This document shows, one piece after another, positions 10,860 to 21,940 of a DNA stretch of 64,000 nucleotides. The notes under the pieces are model-generated. The model was not told the DNA's origin, did not search any database, and saw only the letters and a list, made by a program, of their open reading frames with translations. Source of the DNA: Lonicera japonica (Eukaryota; Streptophyta; Magnoliopsida; Dipsacales; Caprifoliaceae); the NCBI GenBank assembly GCA_021464415.1, contig CM038469.1, forward strand, positions 16,718,501 through 16,782,500. Direction: 5' to 3'. A program made the translations under genes and the position numbers. Each line of letters opens with the position of its first letter. The stretch's first letter is position 1.

Positions 10860-12590
10860 TAACCTAATCCATGAATGCCATGACCAATCAACATAGGATC
10901 TGTGAGAGTATTTTCTTATTATAAATAGATTTTCTTGTTGTCCTTACTGTGTGGGGCAGAAAAAAAATAAATTTTCTTGTTATAAATATGATAATAGTTT
11001 TTTTTAATAGAAAATTATAGAGTAAAATATATAACTTGATTTGTCTTTTATCACCAATTTAATTGAGGCCAAACACTTTGTTGTATTGTTCTTCAATATC
11101 AAGCATATAAAGTGCACATCTTGATGGCTTTTAACTTGAACTGCATTAGAGATGGCATAATTATTGCATAACATTGAAAAGGGGGGAAATTAATACTTTT
11201 CAAGTTTGTAGACTAACAATTTCTTTTGTGATGCTACAAACATATGGTTTTAAAAGAAGAAACATGTGTGAAAATTTAAAATTGACTTACTTTAGAAGAA
11301 GGGGATTGAGAGAAACTAAAGAGAAAAAGGATAATGAAAGACTTAAAAGAGGAAATTGGTGGAAACCATTAATTTAAATGATTATATAGAAAATGGGGGA
11401 ATAAATAGATGAAAAGGAGGGAGACAAATTGCATTAAAAGAGATAATGGAAGAAATTACACTACCAAATTACTACAAATCTTAGAAATCAATAAAAGGAA
11501 CTGCAATGATGATAAAGCCAATACCAAAATCTCGGAACTCAATTCATGAGAGAAAGTTACAATGGTATGAGCAATATAAACATAACAGAACAGACTATAT
11601 GTAATGAGATTCAGAAATGAAAAGGATGCATAAAATAATTCAAATTCAGTGCCGATTAAAAATATTATATGGAAATAGAGTGCTTCACATGAAATCCTAA
11701 ATCCTAATAAATAAAAATAAAAATAATATGGAATGGATAAATTAACCGAATTGTTTTGGAATAATTGGAGAATTCGAAAAAGAGGATTTACTTTCCTTAA
11801 AACGTGCTAATGAGCGTTAGAAGACGAAGAAGAAAATATGTATGCAGCAATGAACTAATGGATCAGATGGGACATGACAACAGTAACAGAGAGGCAATCC
11901 GAGTTATAAGCAACGTATTAAGGATGCCAAAATTTATCTATACATTTGGGAATGAATTATTAGAAATGTCAAGAGGGAAGATGTTTGAGAATGCAACCCA
12001 TTGTTATGCTGTAGAAAGGGGAGAGAAGAATCGTCTGCTTACTAAACCCAAACATAAAGGAAATAACAACGCAGTAACAAAAGAAAAGGGACGATTAAAA
12101 GTGAGGAATTTGAGCAAAATATATTTGAAGAGGATGGAAAAGTCGGTTAATGGCATAGATGTTTTAAGCCGTTGCGGCAATTGAGAATGGAAAACGTGGT
12201 GCAATTATTATGTTTTATCTATATATTAATTGTTAGATGTTATTTTAAACTTCAAATGTTTTAAAAAAAATTATGTGTAAACATATACTAATTTAGTAAT
12301 TCGAAAATTTAAAACAAATTCACTTTAGATTCCAAAAAGGTTTAATAACCCACTGTTTTTTTCTAAACATTATATTAAACTTAAAATGTATGTTCAATAT
12401 AAATTCCTTTCTTTATCAAAATAGCTAAAATATTTAAATTATGTTTAATTATTATTGAAAATGAAGTCAATGAAAAGGTTCTTCGGGAAACAATACACAA
12501 CTCAGCCTTCCCAAGGAAATGAGGATACAAATGACCCACCAAGGCCAAGAAGTTCACAAAGGAGAACAATAGAATGCTAGAGTGTTCCTC
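10860..12590. other. Unassigned purine-rich DNA with short unrecognised ORFs
   Basis: The plus strand is rich in A and G from about 11170 to 12190. Two frames stay open, 11174-11377 (67 codons) and 11804-12184 (126 codons), both rich in Lys, Arg and Asn. Neither shows a domain I recognise and both fit chance ORFs in purine-rich sequence. The rest is AT-rich with no feature seen. Confidence 0.3.
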
Positions 12591-12596
12591 AATTAC

Positions 12597-13930
12597 CGTA
12601 ACACCCCGAATATCTCTATTTCTCAGATTCGCGATACAAGTCACGCTTAAGATAGAAGTGGACTTCGGATAGTCATATTTTGCTTCGAAAGAATCTGAAT
12701 GTCTCAAAGACTTCCAACGAGTTACATTGATATATTTAAGCATGTTAAAGTAGCTGTAAGTCATTTCGGGTGGTTCGAGTTAAAATCGGGATGTAGATTG
12801 CAAGTTTTCACTTTGCTCGACTTCATAATTTTGGATAAATTGGAGGAAGCGTAACTTCTTCGTTCCTCTCCAGATTGAGTTTCTATCTACCTAAGGGTCC
12901 ATATTTTCATGCAATCTACAACTTTCGTGTTTTGGCCGAAAGCCAATTCAGGCTCCTACTTGGTTAAAATTGAGCGCAAATAGTTGTTCATTCAGTAACA
13001 TTGTAGCAACGCGCTGACTTCGTCAAATTTCTGGGAATTATTCGTCCATAATTTGGAAAAGCTTCCTCTTAGAAACTTGAAGATCTTTGAATAAGCTTTT
13101 CGTGGACATAAATATCACCTCAATCGGACATCTGAGCGAGAAGTTATGGTCATTCAAAGTTCAGTACTGTAGGTCTCAAAAATGACGTGCGTGAACAGTA
13201 AACCAAAAAATTGAACGGCAGTTTATATATATACACATTCATCTCTATTTCTTCCTAATTTCATCACCAACATCTGAGAGCTCTTAGAGAGAGAAAAGAT
13301 AGGCGATTTGGGGGTTTTTGCGCATGAATTGAGATCACGACCTAAGCTCTTCCTTCTCTGCCAACACTGAGCACTATTAATCATCATCATCTCCATCTTC
13401 TTAACCTTCTTCCATGGCTGTGGATGGGGAAAGCTCGCGATTCTTTTTGCCTGGCTCGATTAAGTCGCGATTCTTCGAGCGATTAACCCTCAATAGGTGG
13501 GAACACTAGTATTCAATCCTTATTTCGAACTATTACGCGTGATATGTTTCTAATTGAACCAAACCTAGGTTTTTGACCAAATCACACGTTCATGGGGGTT
13601 CGGGCTGTTTTATTTCGAATATTTGGTTGGTTTGCATTACATATAACGTGATTATGACTTTTATACATAAAGCCCCAATTTCATACGAGCTTTAAGCATG
13701 GTTCGCATACGACCCTCTTATGCGAATACAATAGCGAGTAGTAACTTTGATATACTTAAATATGAGGTTGTATTTTGTCTCTTTCTTTGACCTGTATCCC
13801 ATCTAAACAATATGTATGCATATATGAATGCTCATGCATGCATGCGTAATCATTTTCTTGGAGATCGGGTTCTTGCGAGAATCGCGGAATGAGGTGTTCA
13901 CACCTAGCCCTATCCTTGCTACCATCACGG
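12597..13930 (+). mobile_element. Del/Tekay-like LTR remnant
   Basis: Begins GTAACACCCCGAATATC, the common TGTAACACCCCGAAT start of plant Del/Tekay LTRs with its first base changed. Further in are ACAACTTTCGTGTTTTGGCC, a TATA box (TATATATATA, about 13226), a CT-rich leader and AATAGGTGGGAACACTAG at about 13492. No CpG-centred palindrome cluster is seen in this one. The 3' end is approximate and no internal region follows. Confidence 0.5.
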
Positions 13931-15449
13931 AGAGAGATTGATAATTATATTTCCTATAATTAAAACCATGTACACCATATAATTGACACCTACTATAAAT
14001 ATTGGATATTGAATATTATAGTAGATTTTGTCATTCCCTTTGACTTGATTGTTTTGTTATTTATTTTTGTAGTAAACCTTATATTAATGTGACTGTCATC
14101 TCAAATTAATAATCACTTTAATTTTTTGGATGCTTCAAATTAAGAATTACATTCTCCCTAAATATTTAGTAAGAAAAAAAATTGACCAATAATTTTCAAG
14201 TTCTAATAGGCTTTTCAAAACTCAGTAGTCTCTTTTCATTTATGTCGCCAATAATTTTTCATGTTATTGCGCTCAGGGAACTTCATTTATGATGCTTAAT
14301 TAGTTTTACTATTTGTAGGACTTTCGAATGCTACTTACAAGATTCTTAACATTTTTAGTTTGTTTTATTACAAAAGTCAAAACAAAGCTTTCCATGATAA
14401 AGGGTGTAACGGGTCACCTAAATTCGTCAAGGGTAAACCTATAACCAATTCTTGATCATTTCATGTCAAAAAGGTGAACCTGATAACCACCCAAATTCGT
14501 TAAGGGTCCACTCATTAACTTTCATTGTGTCGATTAATGTTGCATTATCGTGACGTGTGATTTTGCCATGTCTATACACTTTCTTAAATTCTAATATTTG
14601 TGTTTTGTAATTTTATCATTCTGAGCCACTTAATAAACGATTTCTACGACTTTAGTTTACAAGTTGAGATTTTTCTTATTCGAATGTTTATTTATCCAAC
14701 ATGTAGTCTTAATTTATGTACAACAAATGACTATTTACAATAGATTTTGATTCTCATTAGCTTTTCTTTTGGGCTTTTCGTGTTTAGGATTTAGGATTAC
14801 TTTGAAACTAATGTTTTTTTTCTCTGTTGAATGCAGATTAATAATGGTAAAATAGTTCTTAAAATAGTATAAGAAAGTCAAATTTTACTGTCAACGCCCC
14901 CATTTATTAGAATAATTTTTTTCCTTTTATGTTTGTAAAGCACAGTTTTTTTTTTCATGTTTTGGTATGCAATAGTTAGATGAATTAAGCCATAATGCCA
15001 TCGGCTCGAGACCCCTAGGACTTTATGGTACATCAATTATTTACATAAAAAAAATTTGGTTAATCAAATCTACAAAAGATCAATGGGCTATTCGAGCAGA
15101 AAAAGAACAAGGAATAAACATAACATTAAATGTAGTTCATCCTGGATAATTAAACGAATAACACCAAAGTGCCATAGGCACGAGTTACCCCTGGCATAAT
15201 TAAACGAATATTTTAGTACACTGGAAAATAGTTTCTAAGCCAACTTTGGAATACTTTTATGGCAAAAGTAATTTATTTCCCTATTTGATTTACATTCCAC
15301 AAATTGTCGGTACTTAGTGTTAAACTGGCTACATAAAAATATTTTTATTTTTTTCATGGATGATTTGGAACATAAGTTAACGTTGGTCCTATTTGATTTT
15401 CGCAGTTGAACAACCATAGAGTGGACTTCCTTTTTTTATTTAAGGTTGT
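13931..15449. other. AT-rich host-like non-coding DNA interrupted by the large Tat element
   Basis: No ORF is recognised. About 14740-14930 resembles 59600-59690 (shared GATTTTGATTCTCATTAG and CATTTATTAG phrases). TAATTAAACGAATA is repeated at about 15148 and 15198. The sequence breaks at 15449 where the Tat 3' LTR begins and may continue at 42304. Confidence 0.35.
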
Positions 15450-16975
15450 TGTGAGAATCCGCAAAGGATTCTCGTTCCCGTTGTTGGGCGTTTGAAACGT
15501 CGGAAAGGATTCTGTCGCTCCATTTGCTTCTTTGTGTTGATAATTTAATATCGGGTGTCCCTATATCCTATTTCTAGATACAAGAGAGTTCGTTCAGAGT
15601 CGCCAGTACGTTTTACGAGAAAACGGACAAAAAGGGTCGTGTAAGAGGAAAGGCTACATATAAGCCTTTCTTCACGTTTGTCTACGAAACCAGGATTCTA
15701 TAAGGTTCGGAAACTATGTTACGGATTGGAAAGGTGTTAAGCACCCATTCCGCCCTTTCGGTCTCTAGTGGTCTTATATGTTTATTTTTATGTTGAAAAA
15801 CTTGGATACTTTTACTGACAGTCTACTACTTTCCAAGTGAAAAACCCTAATTTTTTGGGAAAAGCAGGGAAAGGGATAAAAAACTTTGTGTTCCGGGATC
15901 CAATGTTTTGTTTCTGAAAGATGTAAATACAAGTGACAAAAATTGTTTTATTTCAGAGAGAGTTTCTCGTATTATTTCTCAGATAATGACGGTTTTCTCG
16001 GGTTTTAATTTCTTTTTGGAAAAGTTCGGATCTTGTATCGGAACTAATTTAATATGGAATTAGAACTCTTGAGGGGAGTTCTACCAGACATATGACAGTC
16101 TATGAAAGAGATAGGATATACCGGGTTGTTAATTCCTAAGTAAGTTTTACCAGTCCGGGTTTTGAAAACAGAATTTTGTCCGGATTATAATGTACTTACT
16201 CTTCTGGTTTTGTAAATAATTTTATCAAGGTCCTTTGTTTTGAAATAGTAGACTATTTGTAACTTGGCAATAAGCTTATTCAAATAAAACTTGGACAAAA
16301 CAACAGAAGTAAAACAAGTACACAGATATCCAATGTTAAATACTAGAAGAGACTTTCTTTACCTTCCCGATGAGAATAATAATAAGAAAGAAAATATAAT
16401 ATGGCATAGAGATCTCCGGCGATAATAATCTTTTCCTTCTTTAGATATTTTCGAGAATTTGATTCCATAAGCGGGACACGTCGAGTGTCGAGAATAGATT
16501 CGATAATTCTTCAGAGATAAAACGATAATAGAAAATACTTGATAGAAGAACAAAAAATCAGATTTAAAACATAGAATTCTTTAGATCCCAGTTGCTGTCT
16601 CTAACCCTTGGGGGGGTGTTGACCTATTTATAGTGGTGGGAAGAGTATGTCGCGCGATACTTCTCCAGAAAGGGCATGTGTCGCGCGACAATGTGTACTA
16701 TGTCGCGCTACAAACGGCTGAAGGATGTTTCTGATAGATTGATGTGTCAGAGAGTGGATGGTCTGATGTCAGAGGTGATTGTCGCGCGACACAAAAGTGA
16801 TTGTCGCGCGACATACTCGTTTGTCGTGCCACAATTCCCCTTAAAAATAGGTTTGCTTGGCCAACGAAACCTTTCGGGGCAGTTTCGGGTGTTAGGGTGG
16901 GTTCCGGACTCTAGAAACAGTACTTATCGAAGGTAGTTAGGGTTCTTGCGGGGGTCACGGATCGGGGTGTCTACA
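15450..16975 (-). repeat. 3' LTR of the Tat element
   Basis: Plus strand begins TGTGAGAATCCGCAAAGG and ends GGGGTGTCTACA. It aligns along its length with 40762-42303 with scattered substitutions and small indels. The minus strand carries a TATA box (plus-strand TATTTATA at 16625-16632). Confidence 0.85.
16649..16832. promoter_or_regulatory. Six TGTCGCGCGACA-type palindromes upstream of the 3' LTR TATA box
   Basis: Core 10-mers lie at 16649 (GTCGCGCGAT), 16680, 16702 (GTCGCGCTAC), 16781, 16803 and 16823 (GTCGTGCCAC); three are exact GTCGCGCGAC. On the minus strand they precede the TATA box, the nearest by about 16 bp. Confidence 0.85.
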
Positions 16976-17149
16976 GGCCTTCTCGACTCAAGCTCCTTGC
17001 TTGCAAGGAATTGAGGCGACTGGAAGAGACCGTGGTCCATGGCTCCCGCAATAACTCTAAAGAAGTGTGTGTATGCAAAAAGTGTTCGTGAACGCCTCCG
17101 GAGAGGGCTTGTGTTTGGTTTTTCCTCTGGAGAGGGTTTGTGTTACCTT

Positions 17150-17712
17150 ATTTCCTTTTTCGAGGACTTTCATTTGCTCCACTATGCCTCTTTGGGAGGG
17201 CTTTTGAACTTCTCGCCTCAGGTGGAGGACTACCATTGCTCCACTTTGCCTCTCTGGGAGGGCTTTGTTCTTCTCGCCTCATGTGGGAGGACTACCATTG
17301 CTCCACTGTGCCTCTCTGGGAGGGCTTTTGATCTTCTCGCCTCAGGTGGGAGGACTACACTTGCTCCACTTTGCCTCTTTGGGAGGGCTTTGTTCTTCTC
17401 GCCTCATGTGGGAGGACTACCATTGCTCCACTGTGCCTCTCTGGGAGGGCTTTCTGATCTTTTCGCCTCATGTGGGAGGACTACCATTGCTCAACTTTGC
17501 CTCTCTGGGAGGGCTTTCTGATCTTTTCGCCTCATGTGGGAGGACTACTATTGCTCCACTTTGCCTCTCTGGGAGGGCTTTGTTCTTCTCGCCTCATGTG
17601 GGAGGACTACCATTGCTCCACTGTGCCTCTCTTGGAGGGCTTTTGATCTTTTCGCCTCATGTGGGAGGACTACCATTGCTCCACTCTGCCTCTCTGGGAG
17701 AGCTTTGTTCTG
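17150..17712. repeat. 62-64-bp tandem repeat (about nine units) near the Tat 3' LTR
   Basis: Units contain CTCTCTGGGAGGGCTTT, then CTCGCCTCATGTGGGAGG, then ACTACCATTGCTCCACT. GGGAGGGCTT anchors occur at about 17194, 17256, 17318, 17381, 17443, 17507, 17571, 17633 and 17696. Because the unit has few stops, the plus strand shows long repetitive frames that are not genes. Tandem repeats close to the 3' LTR are a known trait of Ogre/Tat elements. Confidence 0.9.
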
Positions 17713-18640
17713 TAGAAAGAAAAAAAATTGCCTCTGGGAGGGCTTCTTTGTGAGTACTTTTGCCTCTGGCGAGGGCTTTGTGCTTGTGATTTGCCTTGAG
17801 AATGGTTTGTGTTGTACTCTGGTGAATTTGGTTGTCTCTCTTAGACTGCTAGAGAGAGAAAGAAATTTTTACGAGAGTGAAAAGAGCTTCTCGGGAGTTT
17901 AAACTTTATCCGGATGTTCTTTTCCCCGTGTCTTTTTGAAATTTTACTCTTATGTTTCCCTCGAGTGAGGATACTTCTTTCAGAAAGCAGTTTTCGGATT
18001 TCTTCTGCTCTTCGCAGGGTGATGATTCAAAATTTTTCCAAGTCATCTCTTCTTGTATCGTGCTGAAAAGAAAATTTGCATGAAAGGTCAATCTCTAATC
18101 TCCAGTCTCTTTAGTTCTCACTTTTGGTGGGCCCACATCGTTTTCTGTTTTTCAATGCCCTTATTTCTCCCTCTCTTTGGGAAAGACTTTTCCTGGTCTT
18201 CTCTGTTTTTGACCACGAGTCTTTTTAAACCCTTGCCGTGACCAGGAGCCTTACTCACCCAAAACGAAGCCCTGAGCCGGTTTTGGCCTAGCTGTCACTT
18301 TTGGTGTGGCTCTCCCTATCACTCTTTATTTCTGTTTCTCTCGCTTACTCCGGGCGCTCATGCAGGTTTCTTCTATTTTCTACTTTTTCAATTTTTTCTA
18401 TTCCCGTCTTATTCTGATATTTTCTTTTCTCATTGATGGTTTTGGTCCTTCTTTGGGAGATCAGAGATTACTTTAACTATTGTATTTTGTTCTTGCATTT
18501 TTTGGAGAGATGACTTGGAAGTCTTTTCCTCGAACTTTTTATTATGGGTGTGCGGTATTCAGAAAAGTTTCCAAAAACTGCTTCTTTGAAGTGTTCATGC
18601 AGGAGACAAAAATGAGACAAAGGTCAAAAAATCAGGGGAC
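17713..18640. other. Non-coding spacer between tandem repeat and antisense PMD promoter
   Basis: CT-rich on the plus strand and rich in degenerate GGGAGGGCTT and CTCTGG words that look like decayed outer units of the tandem repeat. No protein domain is recognised in any frame. Confidence 0.4.
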
Positions 18641-18649
18641 GGGACCAAA

Positions 18650-18760
18650 ATGTCGCGCGACATCTCGGTGGAGAGGTGTTTGTCGCGCGACAAAGGGCCC
18701 ATTTGTCGCACGACAAACTGGACCAGTATATAAACCCCTTGCTGAGCTCATTCCACCTCA
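18650..18760 (+). promoter_or_regulatory. Promoter of the antisense PMD gene: three palindromes and a TATA box
   Basis: GTCGCGCGAC cores lie at 18652-18661 and 18682-18691 (the latter inside the 16-bp palindrome TTTGTCGCGCGACAAA), and GTCGCACGAC at 18705-18714. TATATAAA at 18727-18734 follows the last by 12 bp. A CTCTCT-rich leader then runs to the ATG at 18871. The palindrome is the one found upstream of the LTR TATA box on the opposite strand. Confidence 0.75.
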
Positions 18761-19254
18761 TTCCCTCATTCTCTTTCTCTCTCTAGCTCTCTTTCTCTCT
18801 TCTCTCAAGCGCGGAAGCCCTGCTGCTTTTTTTATTTTTCCGACCTTTTCTTTACTTTACTCATACATAGATGGATCTTGCACAGTCAGATAGACTGGAG
18901 GGTGACTTGGAGGAGGTCACTTTTACCGATGTCCAGGGTGTTCTCCGGTGCAGCCCTCACCATGACGACTGGGCGGACCTCGACTGGTACGGCGAGGATG
19001 GGGTGGGCCGTGGTCGGGCGTTGTCTACCGAGATGTTACCCGGGCTGCTCCAGTCCCGGATGTTCCTTGGCTCTTGATGGAGCCTGTTTCTCATGAGATC
19101 CGTCGACAGTCTCTGGTGTGTCTTCCTTTCGTGTTTTTTCTTTGTTCGATTATTTCTGTCGTTTCCTGCATGTATTTAAACAATTTTTGTGTTTAGTATG
19201 CATGTGTGCCTAGAAATAACGTCCGATTTAGTGAACACATACTTTTACTTGTGA

Positions 19255-19856
19255 TACCCTTTAGAAAATTACATTTTTACCTTTATAACCCTATAACTCT
19301 CATGATTATACCAAAATACCCTCAGGTTTGGAAAATTACATAATTTGCCCTTATAACCCTATAACTCTCATAATTACACCAAAGTACCCTCAGGTTTGGA
19401 AAATTGCATAATTTACCCTATAACCCTCTAACTCTCATAATTGCACCAAAGTGCCCTCAGGTTTGGAAAATTACATAATTTACCCTCATAACCCTATAAC
19501 TCTCATAATTATACCAAAGTACCCTCACGTTTGGAAAATTACATAATTTACCCTCATAATTGCACCAAAGTACCCTTAGGTTTGAAAAATAACATAATTT
19601 ACCCTCATAACCCTATAACTCTCACAATTACACCAAAGTACCCTCAGGTTTGGAAAATTACATAATTTACCCTCATAACCCTGTAACTCTCATAATTGCA
19701 CCAAAGTACCCTCAGGTTTGGAAAATTACATAATTTACCCTCATAACCCTATAACTCTCACAATTACACCAAAGTACCCTCAGGTTTGGAAAATTACATA
19801 ATTTACCCTCATAACCCTATAACTCTCATAATTACACCAAAATACCCTCAGGTTCT
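19255..19856. repeat. 68-bp minisatellite inside intron 1 of the PMD gene
   Basis: About nine units of CAGGTTTGGAAAATTACA, TAATTTACCCTCATAACCC and TATAACTCTCATAATTAC plus ACCAAAGTACCCT. CAGGTTT anchors at 19323, 19391, 19458, 19526, 19577, 19645, 19713, 19781 and 19849 give a 67-68-bp spacing, with one short unit of 51 bp. Units are very similar, which points to recent expansion. Confidence 0.9.
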
Positions 19857-21175
19857 CTACTTATACTTATATCTCTGTTCTGTTGTCTGCAGTGGGTTGG
19901 CCGAGGTTGGGGTACTCACAACACTATCTCTTTAGAGTGGCGTCAGGCGCCGGCCCTTGTCCAGGAGTTGCTCCTTGCGACTCCGTTTGGTCCTCTTTTT
20001 GACGCCCTCCCGGAGCGGGGTATCTAAGGCGGATGTGTTAGTGTCGGCTCTGGTCTCTCACTGGTGGTGTCCCACTCACACCTTTCATTGGAGTTGGGGG
20101 GAGATGACGATGACTCCTTTGGACTTATTTGCTCTGACCGGAATTCCTTTAGGGGGGGTCCCCATACAGATCGATGTCCCCCTGCGTCTGACGGTATAGG
20201 GCATTGTTGGCGCGCTTGGATGGTTCCCGGAGCGACGGAGTTCTGGTGATACGATCCCCAGGGCGGTTTTGGTTATGCGTTGGGCTCTTTTGGCCACAGA
20301 GAGAGCCCGACTAGTCGCTTCAGGGGTGCCGATGACCCGGCAGGAGGCTCGTCAGTATGCCCGTGTCCTTCTCCTGCTGACGCTTCATGATTTGTTCGAG
20401 GCCCGTGAGGGGGACACGGCCCATCTCTGGTGGCTGTCTTATCTTCGGGATTTCAGCATCATGTTCGATTACGACTGGGGCGCTTTATTCTTGCTGTTCT
20501 TTATGATGCTATGGACCAAGTTTCCCGTCATTTAGCCGTGAACCTCAAGGGCTTCTCATTGCTGTGGGAGGTACATATTTTTGTTCCCTTATTTTTATTT
20601 CAGTCCTTTACATATTATCTGTTGATTGTTGCTGATATTCTTTATGTCTCCTCTTCAGAGTTGGTTCGTGGCTTATACCCATCTGGGTCGCGCCCAGGTG
20701 GATTTTCTCGTTGAGAACAAGGATCAGTTTCCCCTTCTCCGCCGATTCATTGCGGGGAACTATAGAGCTCCTTATGTATATCGGACCCGGGAAACCGGAG
20801 CCACTGCCATCCATGACTTGCTGGAGAAGCAGGTAAATATTTTAGCATTTTTTTCTTTCCAATAAATAGACAGTAAAATAGAAAAAATAACTGAAATAAA
20901 ATTTTGTTCTTTTGTTCAGATTGAGTGGGCCCCCTAGGGTGATCTAGATCTCCATTTCGGATATGGCCGTGCTTTGACCGCCTCGAGGACCAGGCGGTTT
21001 ATCAGGGATGAGTACGGCCTTCACTTCTATTTAGGCGAGAGAGTTATTTGCCAGCATACACCGGCCCAGTGGCCTTAAGTTCCTTTATTCCCTCCAGTTC
21101 TAATGAGACGGACGGGCGAGATCGACCCGGAGACGGTGCAGGCTCTGATTGACGTGCTTGGCTTCTGGGGGGATT

Positions 21176-21791
21176 TGATGTGACAAGAAATTGGAACAAT
21201 TTAGGGCACTAATATATATCTTGAATAGCATATATTACTACATTTGTTGTGTTTTTGAAGCTTTTCAGGTATTTGGAATTAAATTGAGAACTTTGCAATT
21301 CAAGGAAAAAATGGCTGCGCGCAAGGCCTGTGTTCAATAAATTTCAGGCATTAATCCGTACGGAATTTGAAGAAATATCTAGAGACGAAAGTTCTAGACC
21401 TTTGAGTTAGCTACGCGTGAGCGAAAACCTTGCGTTAATCGGAGTTCGGAGCGCAAAGCTATGACCGAAATACGATCAGTGCATTGAATTGATTAATTCC
21501 AACGAGAATGGGCCAACTCTAGGAACATGATATCAAATATATGACTCCGCCACCCTAGTATTTTATTAATTGATTATTTCATTAGTATTTTTATTAGTTT
21601 ATTATTTTATTCGTATTCTTAGTTGATAAATCATCCCATTCAATTTTTAAGCTAGATTAGGAATTAATTAGAGTTAGTGAGAGAGATACGTACGTTCCAT
21701 CCGTCAAGTCCCTAGGGTTCGACCTCACTCTTGCCCAAGCTATACCAGTATTCGATTCGTGCAGTTGCGAGTAATTAAAACATTCACAACA
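21176..21791 (+). repeat. 5' LTR of the Athila-like element, with internal deletion of the promoter
   Basis: Begins TGATGTGACAAG and ends CATTCACAACA. Compared with the 3' LTR it lacks 828 bp (27056-27883), joined at ACTCT|AGGAAC with CT microhomology. The missing part contains the LTR TATA box. Confidence 0.8.
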
Positions 21792-21796
21792 AGTTT

Positions 21797-21816
21797 TTGG
21801 CGCCGTTGCTGGGGAC
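21797..21816 (+). other. Primer-binding site, tRNA-Asp type
   Basis: TTTGGCGCCGTTGCTGGGGA, five bases after the 5' LTR end, matches the Athila-type primer site with one change (GCT for GCC). Confidence 0.8.
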
Positions 21817-21874
21817 TTGAAAATTCGTTTTTCCACCATCTCACTAATTTAGATTATTTCCTTCTACTAGTTCC

Positions 21875-21877
<3 letters not shown>

Positions 21878-21921
<44 letters not shown>
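21878..21921 (+). repeat. 44-base poly(A) run in the element leader
   Basis: An uninterrupted run of A between CTAGTTCCCTT and CGTAGGAG. It lies between primer site and gag and is not a retroposon tail. Its exact length may be unreliable in an assembly. Confidence 0.9.
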
Positions 21922-21922
<1 letters not shown>

Positions 21923-21940
21923 GTAGGAGTAGAGTAGTGT

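Noticed and set aside
11804..12184. 126-codon ORF as a gene
   Set aside because: Lys/Arg/Asn-rich in a purine-rich stretch, no domain, no promoter or splice context that I can support.
17039..17902. Several long overlapping plus-strand ORFs of 120-160 codons
   Set aside because: They are repeated translations of the 62-64-bp tandem repeat in three frames; no domain and no codon signal.
17150..19856. CRISPR array
   Set aside because: The 62-64-bp and 68-bp repeats are contiguous tandem units without unique spacers, in plant DNA.
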